From WHUA01 sp964585785 (GTDB lineage Bacteria; Pseudomonadota; Alphaproteobacteria; UBA8366): 22,602 nt of DNA. Both the position numbers and the translations under genes were made by a program. Below, piece after piece: positions 15,136 through 22,391 of the stretch. The stretch lies in the NCBI GenBank assembly GCA_964585785.1, contig CAZPFL010000063.1, positions 1 through 22,602 of the forward strand. Direction: 5' to 3'. Under the pieces are notes generated by a model. That model was given only the letters and a program-made list of their open reading frames with translations. It searched no databases and was not told the DNA's origin. How positions within the stretch are numbered: position 1 is the first letter of the stretch; every line of letters starts with the position of its first letter.

Positions 15136-16326
15136 GTGACCGATGACCGCGTCGTCATCGCGGGCGCGGGGCCGGCGGGGCTGGTCGCGGCGACGGTGCT
15201 CGCGCGGGCCGGCGTCGCGGTGACAATGCTGGAGGCGGAGTCGTCGCTGCCGCTCAATCTCCGCGCCTCGACCTTTCATCCGCCGACCCTCGACATGCTG
15301 GACGACCTCGGCGCGGCCGCGCCGCTCATCGCGCAGGGGCTGAAGGCGCCGACACTGCAATACCGAGACCGGCCGACCGGACTGATCGCGCAATTCGACT
15401 TCGGTGGCATCGCGGACCTCACGCGCCATCCCTATCGTCTGCAATGCGAGCAGTTCCGGCTCAACCAGATCCTGCTGGAGAAGCTTCGTGGCATGCCGAA
15501 CGCCGAGGTTCGCTTCGGCGCGCGCGTCGTTGGCGTCGAGCAGGATGCCGACGGCGCCACGGCGATCCTTACCGGCGGCGACCGGGTGCGCGGGCGCTAC
15601 CTCATCGGTGCGGAGGGCGCGAACAGCGCGGTGCGGCAGGCGACGGGCATTGCCTTCGACGGCTTCACCTGGCCGGAACGCTTCCTCGTCCTCAGCACGC
15701 CCTTCGACTTCACCAAGCCCTTCCCGGACCTCTGCCTGGTGAACTATTTCGCCGATCCGGAGGAATGGTACTTCCTGCTCAAGGTGCCGGAGCTGTGGCG
15801 CGCGATGTTCCCGACGCGGCCGGAGGAGGAGGACGAGGTCATCCTGTCCGACGCGACGGCGCAGCGCCGGCTGACGCGTGTCTACGACGCGGGTGCGCCG
15901 TATGAGGTCAAGCACAAGACGCTCTACCGCGTGCATCAGCGCGTCGCCGCGCGCTACCGCGCCGGGCGCTGCTTCCTCGCCGGCGACGCGGCGCATATCA
16001 ACAACCCGCTCGGCGGCATGGGTATGAATGGCGGCATCCACGACGCGCACAATCTCGCCGGCAAGCTGGCGCAGGTCATGACCGGCGCGGCCGGTGATGG
16101 CTTGCTCGACGCTTATGAGAAGGAGCGACGGCCGATCGCGCTCGAATACATCAACAAGCACACGATCCGGAACAAGCGGAACCTGGAGACCGCCGACCCG
16201 GCGGAGCAGGCGGCCTTCCGCGACGAGCTGCGCGCCACCCTCGCGGACCCGGAAAAGACGCGCGCCTATCTCAAGCGCGTCTCGATGATCGCGAGCCTGG
16301 AGCAGGCGGCTGCGCAAACCGCCTAA
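15136..16326 (+). CDS. FAD-dependent monooxygenase (class A, aromatic hydroxylase type)
   Basis: 396 aa from a GTG at 15136 with AGAGGG about 10 nt upstream. It has the Rossmann fingerprint VVIAGAGPAGLVAATVLARA (6-25) and LIGAEGANSAVR (156-167), the 'DG' motif with Asp changed to Glu. The second FAD motif follows in CFLAGDAAHINNPLGGMGMN (279-298). This is the p-hydroxybenzoate-hydroxylase-like group, which uses NAD(P)H and O2 to hydroxylate aromatic or related rings. The length equals the core enzyme; the extra C-terminal domain of phenol or HPP hydroxylases is absent. It is first in the plus arm, 71 bp before the cupin gene, and divergent from the large hydrolase gene. The substrate cannot be read from the sequence. 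Confidence 0.93.
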   Translation: MTDDRVVIAGAGPAGLVAATVLARAGVAVTMLEAESSLPLNLRASTFHPPTLDMLDDLGAAAPLIAQGLKAPTLQYRDRPTGLIAQFDFGGIADLTRHPYRLQCEQFRLNQILLEKLRGMPNAEVRFGARVVGVEQDADGATAILTGGDRVRGRYLIGAEGANSAVRQATGIAFDGFTWPERFLVLSTPFDFTKPFPDLCLVNYFADPEEWYFLLKVPELWRAMFPTRPEEEDEVILSDATAQRRLTRVYDAGAPYEVKHKTLYRVHQRVAARYRAGRCFLAGDAAHINNPLGGMGMNGGIHDAHNLAGKLAQVMTGAAGDGLLDAYEKERRPIALEYINKHTIRNKRNLETADPAEQAAFRDELRATLADPEKTRAYLKRVSMIASLEQAAAQTA

Positions 16327-16397
16327 GGGCGCTGGGCCGCGACGCTCCGGCTGACTATGATGGGGCGAAGAAGAAACGGTGTAACACGGGAGGCGAT

Positions 16398-16796
16398 ATG
16401 GCAGCGGAGACCGCGCGCAAAGCGAAGCCGCATCTCGAATTCACGACGCTCGACATGAACGTGGGCTGGGAGGTGCCGCCCGGCTACCCCTCCGGCATCC
16501 AGCAGAAGGTTCTGGCGAGCGACCTCGACGAGGCGAGCAAGACCGGCAGCCGGACGCGTCTCCTGCGCATCCAGCCTGGCGCCTATTCGACCGAGCCCTT
16601 CGTGCATGATCACTGGGAAGAGGTCTACCTGATGCAGGGCGACTTGATCGTCGGCAACGACGCGCAAGGGCAGGGCGGCGAGCCGTTTCACGCGCCGACC
16701 TACGCCTGCCGGCCGCCCGGCGTCTACCATGGCCCGTTCAAGTCCGACGGCGGCTGCATGCTGCTCGAGCTGCATTACTACAAGGACGGCGAATAA
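16398..16796 (+). CDS. Small cupin-domain protein
   Basis: 132 aa, ATG preceded by GGGAGG at close spacing. The first cupin motif is PGAYSTEPFVHDHWEEVYLMQG (60-81, spanning His70, His72, Glu74/75) and the second is RPPGVYHGPF with His111, giving a complete 3-His/1-Glu metal site. Single-domain cupins of this size include ring-cleaving dioxygenases, isomerases and sensors of the ChrR type. Between a flavin monooxygenase and an SDR gene, a dioxygenase or decarboxylase step in the same pathway is a fair guess but not proven. A 150-bp gap with a repeat element separates it from the SDR. Confidence 0.87.
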   Translation: MAAETARKAKPHLEFTTLDMNVGWEVPPGYPSGIQQKVLASDLDEASKTGSRTRLLRIQPGAYSTEPFVHDHWEEVYLMQGDLIVGNDAQGQGGEPFHAPTYACRPPGVYHGPFKSDGGCMLLELHYYKDGE

Positions 16797-16826
16797 CGAG
16801 ACGTCCGCGCCGTCGGCCCTCGTGGT

Positions 16827-16895
16827 TCGTCCTTCGACGGGCTCAGGATGAAGGGCCCACCATGAAGGCCTCATCCTGAGCTTGCCGAAGGACGA
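16827..16895. repeat. REP-like inverted repeat element
   Basis: Two arms of about 27 nt (16827-16854 and 16869-16895) are inverted copies with 4-5 differences around a 14-nt loop. The core TCGTCCTTCG...GCTCAGGATGA belongs to a dispersed intergenic repeat type I recognise from many alphaproteobacterial genomes. It could form a strong hairpin in the mRNA between the cupin and the SDR. Confidence 0.8.
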
Positions 16896-16946
16896 GGCCT
16901 GGGACGAGCGGCACAGCGACGCCGCAACTCGGGAGGAAAGAACGCC

Positions 16947-17834
16947 ATGCGCATCCTCGTCACCGGCGGCAGCGGCTTCATCGGGCTGTGGCTGACCAAA
17001 TCGCTGCTCGGCAAGGGCGCGCAAGTCCGCGTGCTCGATCTGAAGCCGGACGTTCCGCTGGTCCGCGACATCCTCGGCAACACGGCGGCCAATGTCGAAT
17101 GGCGAGCCGGCGACGTGAGCGACGGCGACGCGGTGCGCGCGGCGGCGGAGGGCTGTGACGTCCTCGTCCATCTCGCCGCCATCCTGACGCCGGCCTGCCA
17201 GGCGGACCCGGTGCGCGGCGCGGAGATCAACCTGATCGGCTCGCTCAACGTGTTCGAGGCGGCGCGGCGGCACGGCATCAAGTCCGTCGTCTACATGAGC
17301 AGCGCCGGCGTCTTCGGCCCCGACGACGGCACGACGCCGCGCCCGACGACCCATTACGGCGCCTTCAAGCTTGCCATGGAAGGCTGCGCCCGGGCCTACT
17401 GGGCCGACCACAAGATCGCCAGTGTCGGCTTCCGCCCGCTCGTCGTCTACGGGCCGGGCCGTGAGATCGGGCTGACGGCCGGGCCGTCGCTCGCCTGCCG
17501 GGCGGCGGCGCGCGGTGAGGCTTATGTCATTCCGTTCAGCGGCGTTTCGGATTTCGTTCATGTCGACGACGTGGTCGCGGCCTATCTGGCGGCGATCGAG
17601 ACGCCGGTCGCGGACGCGCGCGCCTACACGCTCGTCGGCGACTGCTGTACGGCCGAGGACTTCGCCGCCGAGGTCTGCCGCGTCGTGCCGGGCGCCCGCA
17701 TCACCGCCAACGGGCCGCTGCTGCCGATTGCGGGCGAGCTCGCCCCCGGCACCCTGCGCGACGACTTCCCGCAGATCCCGCGCACGACCGTCCGCGACGG
17801 CATCGCGGCGACGGTCGCGTATTATCGAGGGTGA
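16947..17834 (+). CDS. NAD-dependent epimerase/dehydratase (extended SDR)
   Basis: 295 aa; ATG preceded by GGGAGGA with about 9 nt spacing. The nucleotide-binding motif is MRILVTGGSGFIGLW (1-15), Asp31 likely selects NAD, VYMSSAGVFG (115-124) provides the catalytic Ser/Thr region, and Tyr137-x3-Lys141 (HYGAFK) is the catalytic pair. A conserved FVHVDDVVAAYL stretch near residue 200 is typical of the family. Extended SDRs act as sugar epimerases, hydroxysteroid-like dehydrogenases or reductases. Here it follows the monooxygenase and cupin genes and probably oxidises or reduces a pathway alcohol or ketone. It ends in a repeat-rich gap shared with a convergent dehydrogenase gene. Confidence 0.92.
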   Translation: MRILVTGGSGFIGLWLTKSLLGKGAQVRVLDLKPDVPLVRDILGNTAANVEWRAGDVSDGDAVRAAAEGCDVLVHLAAILTPACQADPVRGAEINLIGSLNVFEAARRHGIKSVVYMSSAGVFGPDDGTTPRPTTHYGAFKLAMEGCARAYWADHKIASVGFRPLVVYGPGREIGLTAGPSLACRAAARGEAYVIPFSGVSDFVHVDDVVAAYLAAIETPVADARAYTLVGDCCTAEDFAAEVCRVVPGARITANGPLLPIAGELAPGTLRDDFPQIPRTTVRDGIAATVAYYRG

Positions 17835-17846
17835 CTGATGAACAAG

Positions 17847-17962
17847 TCCTCCCCCTTGATGGGTGAGGATTTAGGTGGGGGTGAGCGGCCGATCGCGGCG
17901 AAACGCCAATGAGTCTCTCGATGTCCCCCCCACCCCGACCCTCCCCCGCAAGGGGGGAGGGA
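17847..17962. repeat. Composite GC-rich inverted repeat between convergent genes
   Basis: Two diverged 39-nt copies of one intergenic repeat lie in inverted orientation at 17847-17885 and 17924-17962. The right copy alone folds into a tight hairpin (stem CCCTCCCC/GGGGAGGG, loop around GCAA, 17939-17961). No T-tract follows on either strand, so it is not a classic intrinsic terminator, though it could block read-through between the convergent genes ending at 17834 and 17997. Confidence 0.75.
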
Positions 17963-17996
17963 GTGGTTTGGAGCGTAACAAAGCGAAAGCGTTCCC

Positions 17997-18815
17997 CTAC
18001 CGGTCCGGTTTCAGCGCCGCGATCGCGTGCAGGATCGCCGCCTGCAGGCCGTCGTCCCGGTCGGCGCCGGCGGCGTCCAGCGCGCTCTCTACATCCTTTT
18101 TCAAGATCCCGATGGTGTTGTCGGGGTCGTAGCCGTCGCGGGCGAACTCGATCTTGTCGAAATTCGAGCCGAACCAGGTCTGGCCCGAGCTGTCGTGCAT
18201 GAGCGCAAGCAGCCGTTCGCGGTCGACGCCGAGCTGGTCGGCCCAGGCGAGGACCTGGCGGACGGCGGCGACCGATGCGGCCGCGACGAAATTGTTCAGC
18301 ACCTTGCCGGTCATGCCGGCGCCGAAGCCGCCCATGCGGTGAAAGCGCGTGCCCATGCGCGCGAGCAGCGGCTGCAGCGCGTCGAGCGCGGCCGGCGGGC
18401 CGCCCAGCATGAAGGAAAGCCGGGCCTCTTCCGCGGCGACCGCCGCGCCCGACATCGGCGCGTCGACGAGGGCGACCCGGTCCGCCACGCGCTGTTTCAG
18501 CGCGGCGAGATAGCGCGGCGACAGCGTCGAGCAGATCACCAGGGTCTCGATGCCGTGCGGCCCGGCCAGCAGCCCCTGCGCGTCGAACAGCAGGTCGTCG
18601 GTCTGGCGCTGGTCGCGCACGACAGTGATTACCACTTGGCAACGCTGCGCGAAGGCGCGCGGGTCGGCGATCATGCGCCCGGCGAAGGCGCCGAACTCGG
18701 AGGCGGGCCGGACGTCGAAGCCCCAGACATCGACGCCGCCGCGCAGCAGCGCTTGCGCCATGGGCAGGCCCATGCGGCCGCAGCCGGCGACGCCGACGGT
18801 CTTCTCGAACGCCAT
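17997..18815 (-). CDS. NAD(P)-dependent beta-hydroxyacid dehydrogenase (3-hydroxyisobutyrate dehydrogenase-like)
   Basis: 272 aa, slightly shorter than the usual 290-300. ATG preceded by GGGAGG at 9 nt. Motifs: VGVAGCGRMGLPMAQALLRG (7-26) for NAD(P), VDAPMSGA (117-124) for substrate binding, GAGMTGKVLNNF (166-176) with the catalytic Lys171, and GILKKDVESA (236-245) in the C-terminal helical domain. The family oxidises 3-hydroxyacids or reduces semialdehydes. It begins 82 bp after the phnE-like gene on the same strand, so it is probably the last gene of that operon. That placement recalls ptxABC-ptxD, but PtxD belongs to a different dehydrogenase family. Family call is firm; substrate unknown. 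Confidence 0.9.
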   Translation of the reverse strand: MAFEKTVGVAGCGRMGLPMAQALLRGGVDVWGFDVRPASEFGAFAGRMIADPRAFAQRCQVVITVVRDQRQTDDLLFDAQGLLAGPHGIETLVICSTLSPRYLAALKQRVADRVALVDAPMSGAAVAAEEARLSFMLGGPPAALDALQPLLARMGTRFHRMGGFGAGMTGKVLNNFVAAASVAAVRQVLAWADQLGVDRERLLALMHDSSGQTWFGSNFDKIEFARDGYDPDNTIGILKKDVESALDAAGADRDDGLQAAILHAIAALKPDR

Positions 18816-18897
18816 TTCTCTCGCCCTCCCGACGCCGCGGGATGCGGCTCAGGCAGCGAGCGTAGCACCGCCGCGCGGCCGATGGACAGCCGCCCGG

Positions 18898-19710
18898 CTA
18901 CAGGATCCGCCCGCGCAGCCAGGCGGAGAAGCGCTCCGCGCCGAGCACCAGGACCAGGATGATGATCATCAGCATCGAAACCGTCCGATACTGGAACAGG
19001 CTCATCGCGGTCACGACCTGGAAGCCGATGCCGCCGGCGCCGACGAAGCCGAGCACCACCGACGAGCGCAGGTTCTCGTCGAGACGGTAAAGGCTGACGC
19101 CGAGCAGGGAAGGCAGCACGCCGGGCACCACCGCGTGCGCGAAGATTTGCAGCCGGCCGGCGCCACTCACGGTCAAGGCCTCGACCGGCCCCATGTCCAT
19201 GTCTTCGATGACTTCCGCGAACAGCCGCGCCAGCATGCCCATCGAATGCAGCATCAGCGCCAGCGCGCCCGGGAAGGGGCCCAGCCCGACCGCGGCCACG
19301 AAGACCAGCGCCCACACCAGCTCCGGCACCGCGCGGGTGAAGGCGATCAGGCCGCGGGCGCCGTAATAGACGAATTTGGCCGGCGCCATGTTGCGCGCCG
19401 CCAGGATCGCCAGCGGAACCGCGAGAACGACACCCATCACGGAGCCGAAGAGCGCGATATCGACCGTCTCCAGCGTCGGGCGCAGCATGTCGGGAAACTG
19501 CGAAAAATCGGGCGGCCATGCGCGCTGGATGATGTCGGCCATGCCGGCGATGCCGGTAATCAGGTCCTGCGGGCGCGCTTTGACGACCAGGAAGGACTGC
19601 GCCACCAGCGCCAGGGCGAAAATCAGCAGGAGGAAGCGCCCGACCGCGGCCGAGGGCAGCCACCGCGGCCGTTGCAGCGCCGGCAGATCCCGGTCGGCGG
19701 CCTCGGTCAT
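18898..19710 (-). CDS. phnE: Phosphonate/phosphite ABC transporter permease (PhnE-type)
   Basis: 270 aa with about six hydrophobic segments, the first at residues 24-42 (VGRFLLLIFALALVAQSFL). The segment after ADIIQRAWPPDFSQFPDMLRPTLETV is typical of PhnE. The cytoplasmic coupling loop lies around LTVSGAGRLQIFAHAVVPGVLP, ahead of LYRLDENLRSSVVLGFVGAG (about 210-229). The start ATG overlaps the phnC stop in ATGA (4 bp), so the two are translationally coupled. It forms the membrane channel of the importer with PhnC and PhnD. Only one permease is present, so it probably works as a homodimer. Confidence 0.93.
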   Translation of the reverse strand: MTEAADRDLPALQRPRWLPSAAVGRFLLLIFALALVAQSFLVVKARPQDLITGIAGMADIIQRAWPPDFSQFPDMLRPTLETVDIALFGSVMGVVLAVPLAILAARNMAPAKFVYYGARGLIAFTRAVPELVWALVFVAAVGLGPFPGALALMLHSMGMLARLFAEVIEDMDMGPVEALTVSGAGRLQIFAHAVVPGVLPSLLGVSLYRLDENLRSSVVLGFVGAGGIGFQVVTAMSLFQYRTVSMLMIIILVLVLGAERFSAWLRGRIL

Positions 19711-20468
19711 GCGGCAAGTCTTTCATACAGCGAGGCGACGTTGTCCTCCGCCACGGTCTTGGCGGCGAGATCGAAATACACCGCGCCGTCGCGGATCCCG
19801 ACGATGCGGTCGCCGAAGGCCTGCGCCAGTTTCGGCTGGTGCAGCACGCAAATGATGGCGAGCCCCTGCTCGGAGGCCAGGCGGCGCAGCAGGACCATTA
19901 TTTCTTCCGCGGCCTCGGGATCGAGACTCGCCACCGGCTCGTCCGCGAGCAGGAGCTTGGGCCGCTGGGTCAGCGCCCGGGCGATGGACACGCGCTGGGC
20001 CTGGCCGCCGGAGAGCTCGCTCGCACGGCGCGTCGCCAGCGCCTCCATGCCGACCGAATGCAGACAGAGTCGGGCTTCCGCGAGCTCCGCCGCCGGCAGC
20101 ATGCCGATCAGCGTGCGCAGCTCGTGATGGCAGCGTCCCAAGGCGCCGCACGCGACGTTGGCCAGGACGGAGCGGCGGCGTACGAGATGCGGGCTCTGGA
20201 AAATCATCGCCAGGTCGGGCCGGGCCTCGTACAGGGCGCGGCCGCGCAAGGCCGTGAAATCCCGCCCGTTGACCCGCACGCACCCGTGGGTCGGCGTCAC
20301 CAGGCGGGTGATGCAGCGCAGCAGCGACGACTTGCCGCTGCCGTTACTGCCCAACACGACCACCAGCTCGCCGGCCTCGACATTGAGCGTCACGCCGCGC
20401 AGGGCGTGCGTTCCGTTGCCGTATTTCAGGTGCAGGTCTTCGATTTCGAGCAGCGGCTGGCTGGTCAT
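19707..20468 (-). CDS. phnC: Phosphonate/phosphite ABC transporter ATP-binding protein (PhnC-type)
   Basis: 253 aa from the ATG at 20468, preceded by GGGG about 8 nt upstream; a GTG at 20477 would add three residues but has poor spacing. It has Walker A GSNGSGKSS, a Q-loop in MIFQSPHLV, the signature LSGGQAQRVSIARAL, Walker B LLLADEPVASLDP and the switch His in VLHQPKLA, so the ATPase is complete. MIFQ followed by the RRRSVLANVACGALGR stretch is typical of PhnC. It begins 15 bp after the phnD stop and overlaps phnE by 4 bp. It energises import; the substrate is set by PhnD. Confidence 0.93.
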   Translation of the reverse strand: MTSQPLLEIEDLHLKYGNGTHALRGVTLNVEAGELVVVLGSNGSGKSSLLRCITRLVTPTHGCVRVNGRDFTALRGRALYEARPDLAMIFQSPHLVRRRSVLANVACGALGRCHHELRTLIGMLPAAELAEARLCLHSVGMEALATRRASELSGGQAQRVSIARALTQRPKLLLADEPVASLDPEAAEEIMVLLRRLASEQGLAIICVLHQPKLAQAFGDRIVGIRDGAVYFDLAAKTVAEDNVASLYERLAA

Positions 20469-20483
20469 GCTGGGCACCCCGGA

Positions 20484-21260
20484 TCAGGACATCTTGTTGA
20501 GGTCGATGTGCAGCGTCTTGACCAGGTCGCGGATCAGGTCGTAGGCCCCGTCCGTCTGCGGCAGCAAATGCATGCCGCCGCCCATCAGCACCTTGCGGTC
20601 CTTCTCGGGCAGGCCCGAGTAATCCAGATGCTGCAGCGCCGCGGTTAAGCGCGACTTGAAGGGCTCCTTCAGGCTCTTGCTCACGGTGATGGGGTCGAGC
20701 GGGATCGGGTCGGACTTCCACAGCGTCACATAGGCCTTCGCGTCGTATTCATTGGCGTTGCGGGCCGCTTCGATCTGCTCGCTATTGAGCTCGCCGGCTT
20801 CGACCTTGTGGTGGCGCAGGGCCTCGAAAGACTGCGTGTGGCTGCCGGCGTAAATCGCTTTCACNNNNNNNNNNNNNNNNNNNNNNNNNNNNNNNNNNNN
20901 NNNNNNNNNNNNNNNNNNNNNNNNNNNNNNNNNNNNNNNNNNNNNNNNNNNNNNNNNNNNNNNNTAGCCGAACGGGCCGAACTCCGCCACTTCCAGCTTG
21001 CCGTGCCGCATGGCTTCGATCTCGGCCGTGTAGTTGGTCGTGATCACCACCTCGACCTTGCAGTCGATCGCCTTGGCGAGGATCTTGCCGAGGTTCTTAT
21101 AGACCGGCACGAGCTTGGCGACCGACTCGTAAGGCTCCGCGCCGAAGCGCACGGTCCCGCCGTTCGGACAGTCGGGCGCCTGCGCGGCGCAGATCGGTGA
21201 ATACAACGCGGCTGCGGTCCAGGCGGCTACCGCAATGCCCTTGAAAAACGCTGTTTGCAT
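20484..21260 (-). CDS. phnD: Phosphonate/phosphite-binding periplasmic protein (PhnD-type), interrupted by an assembly gap
   Basis: I start at the second ATG (21260), since GAGGAG lies 8 nt from it but only 2 nt from the ATG at 21266. The N-terminus (MQTAFFKGIAVAAWTAAALY) then CAAQA is a signal peptide, so the protein is periplasmic or lipid-free secreted. The first lobe has VRFGAEPYESVAKLVPVYK and TTNYTAEIEAMRHGKLEVAEFGPFG; the part after the gap has AIYAGSHTQSFEAL and WKSDPIPLDPITVSKSL, all typical of PhnD/PtxB proteins. The 100 unknown bases at 20865-20964 remove the domain-linking middle; the frame printed across them is meaningless. Compared with relatives I recall, about 75-80 residues are missing, not 33. 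First gene of the importer operon, with a Pho-box-like promoter upstream. Confidence 0.9.
   Translation of the reverse strand: MQTAFFKGIAVAAWTAAALYSPICAAQAPDCPNGGTVRFGAEPYESVAKLVPVYKNLGKILAKAIDCKVEVVITTNYTAEIEAMRHGKLEVAEFGPFGXXXXXXXXXXXXXXXXXXXXXXXXXXXXXXXXXXVKAIYAGSHTQSFEALRHHKVEAGELNSEQIEAARNANEYDAKAYVTLWKSDPIPLDPITVSKSLKEPFKSRLTAALQHLDYSGLPEKDRKVLMGGGMHLLPQTDGAYDLIRDLVKTLHIDLNKMS
20865..20964. other. Assembly gap, 100 N
   Basis: Exactly 100 unknown bases, the conventional size for a scaffold gap of unknown length. It falls inside phnD, so the true sequence is probably about 225-240 bp long. Confidence 0.99.
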
Positions 21261-21268
21261 GTTCATGA

Positions 21269-21274
21269 CTCCTC
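21269..21274 (-). promoter_or_regulatory. Ribosome binding site deciding the phnD start
   Basis: GAGGAG on the minus strand is 8 nt from the ATG at 21260 and only 2 nt from the ATG at 21266, so the inner ATG is the more likely start. Confidence 0.6.
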
Positions 21275-21380
21275 GGGATTCGTTGCACTGGCGCGCACCG
21301 TCTTTGCGTGCTCACGAACGGTTCGCCGCAAGTCGGCAATGCCCCCGACTTGACGGAACCGAGGCAAAAGATAATCAGCG

Positions 21381-21414
21381 ATTCTATGTATCCGCGGTGA
21401 CGCGCGGATGACCG
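21381..21414 (-). promoter_or_regulatory. Pho-box-like promoter of the phn operon
   Basis: On the minus strand CGGTCATCCGCGCGTCAC (21414-21397) matches the PhoB consensus CTGTCAT-N4-CTGTCAC at 11 of 14 defined positions. TAGAAT (21386-21381), a 5/6 match to the -10 box, follows exactly 10 nt later, the spacing known for PhoB-activated promoters. It is about 120-155 bp upstream of the phnD start. Only this element stands out in the 302-bp gap between phnD and the tRNA gene; regulation by phosphate starvation is inferred. Confidence 0.5.
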
Positions 21415-21562
21415 TTCCATGACTTATGGCGCGCGCCGGCGAAGATTAACCGGGCGACGCAATTTCCGAGGCGGGTTGGATGTCGGGGTGCGCGATATCG
21501 ATGCGCGGGGCGCCGGCAGATACACGCACAGCTTCGTTGGGCCGGACGGTGGGGGAAGAAAA

Positions 21563-21637
21563 TGGTGGGCGCGACTGGGATTGAACCAGTGACCCCCGCC
21601 GTGTGAAAGCGGTGCTCTCCCGCTGAGCTACGCGCCC
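21563..21637 (-). tRNA. tRNA-Val (anticodon CAC)
   Basis: 75 nt including an encoded CCA end. The acceptor stem GGGCGCG pairs with CGCGCCC. The D arm is GCTC...GAGC, the anticodon stem is CCGCT/GGCGG with loop TTCACAC (anticodon CAC, codon GUG), and the T arm is ACTGG-TTCAATC-CCAGT. All four stems pair properly. A short T-run (TTTTCTT) follows the CCA. It lies between the HAD phosphatase gene and the phn promoter. Confidence 0.97.
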
Positions 21638-21713
21638 GCCGATGGCGGAAGACGGCACATGTACGCTGGCCCCCGGGGCCTGTCAAGCAATCGGGGCGGC
21701 CGTCGGGCGGGGC

Positions 21714-22391
21714 TCAGCCGAGCCGGGCCAGGGCGTCCGGCAGGTCCGCGAAGCGGTCGATCAGCAGGTTCGCGCCAAGCTCCGCCGGCGGTACCCGCGA
21801 ATAGCCGTAGCTGACGGCGATCGAGCGCACGCCCGCGTCGATCGCGCAGCCGATGTCGTTCGGGCTGTCGCCGATCATGACCGCCGCGTCCTGGTTGACG
21901 CCGAGCTGCTTCAGCACCCCCAGCAGGTGGCCGGGGTCGGGCTTCCGCACCGGGAAGGTGTCGCCGCCCGCGACCACCCGGAAATAGCGCATGAGGTCGA
22001 GCCCCTCGAGGATATTGACCGTCGGCTCATAGAGCTTGTTGGTGCAGATCGCCATGACGTGGCCGGCCGCATGCAGGCGGGCGAGGGTCTCGGGCACGCC
22101 TTCGTAGACCGGCGTCTCGTCAATCGGCGCCTCGTTGTAGAGACGGACGAACTGCCGGAGCGCCGTGTCGAAATCGTCCGGCGGCCCGCCCGTGGCGCGG
22201 AAGCCGCGCTCGACCAGCTTGGCGACGCCGTTGCCGATCATCCGCTCGACCGCCGCCAGCGTCACCGGCGGCCGCCCGTACTCGTCCAGCAGCATGTTGA
22301 GGCAGCGGCGGATTTCCGGCGCGCTCTCGATCAGCGTGCCGTCGAAGTCGAAGACCAGGGCGGGAAGGGTGGCGGAAGGCGGCTGCGTCAT
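21714..22391 (-). CDS. gph: HAD-family phosphatase, phosphoglycolate phosphatase-like
   Basis: 225 aa. Motif I VFDFDGTL (13-20) has the nucleophile Asp15 and acid Asp17, motif II AICTNK (114-119) has Thr117, Lys150 sits in RKPDPGHL, and motif IV MIGDSPNDI (172-180) has Asp175 and Asp179. The catalytic set is complete. Residues 21-95 form the helical type-1 cap that selects the substrate. Size and motifs fit Gph, which removes phosphate from 2-phosphoglycolate formed by DNA repair or RuBisCO oxygenation, but other small phosphosugars are possible. It stands alone on the minus strand, 76 bp before the tRNA. No strong ribosome binding site is visible before the ATG at 22391. Confidence 0.9.
   Translation of the reverse strand: MTQPPSATLPALVFDFDGTLIESAPEIRRCLNMLLDEYGRPPVTLAAVERMIGNGVAKLVERGFRATGGPPDDFDTALRQFVRLYNEAPIDETPVYEGVPETLARLHAAGHVMAICTNKLYEPTVNILEGLDLMRYFRVVAGGDTFPVRKPDPGHLLGVLKQLGVNQDAAVMIGDSPNDIGCAIDAGVRSIAVSYGYSRVPPAELGANLLIDRFADLPDALARLG

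Noticed and set aside
12873..15146. A 757-codon plus-strand open frame
   Set aside because: Antisense to the 672-aa alpha/beta hydrolase, whose catalytic motifs are clear.
17939..17961. Rho-independent terminator
   Set aside because: The hairpin is strong but no T-tract follows on either strand; kept as part of the repeat element.
21563..21637. tRNA-Val as an attachment site of a genomic island carrying the phn genes
   Set aside because: No integrase gene and no second copy of the tRNA 3' end were seen in the window; base composition does not change across the tRNA.
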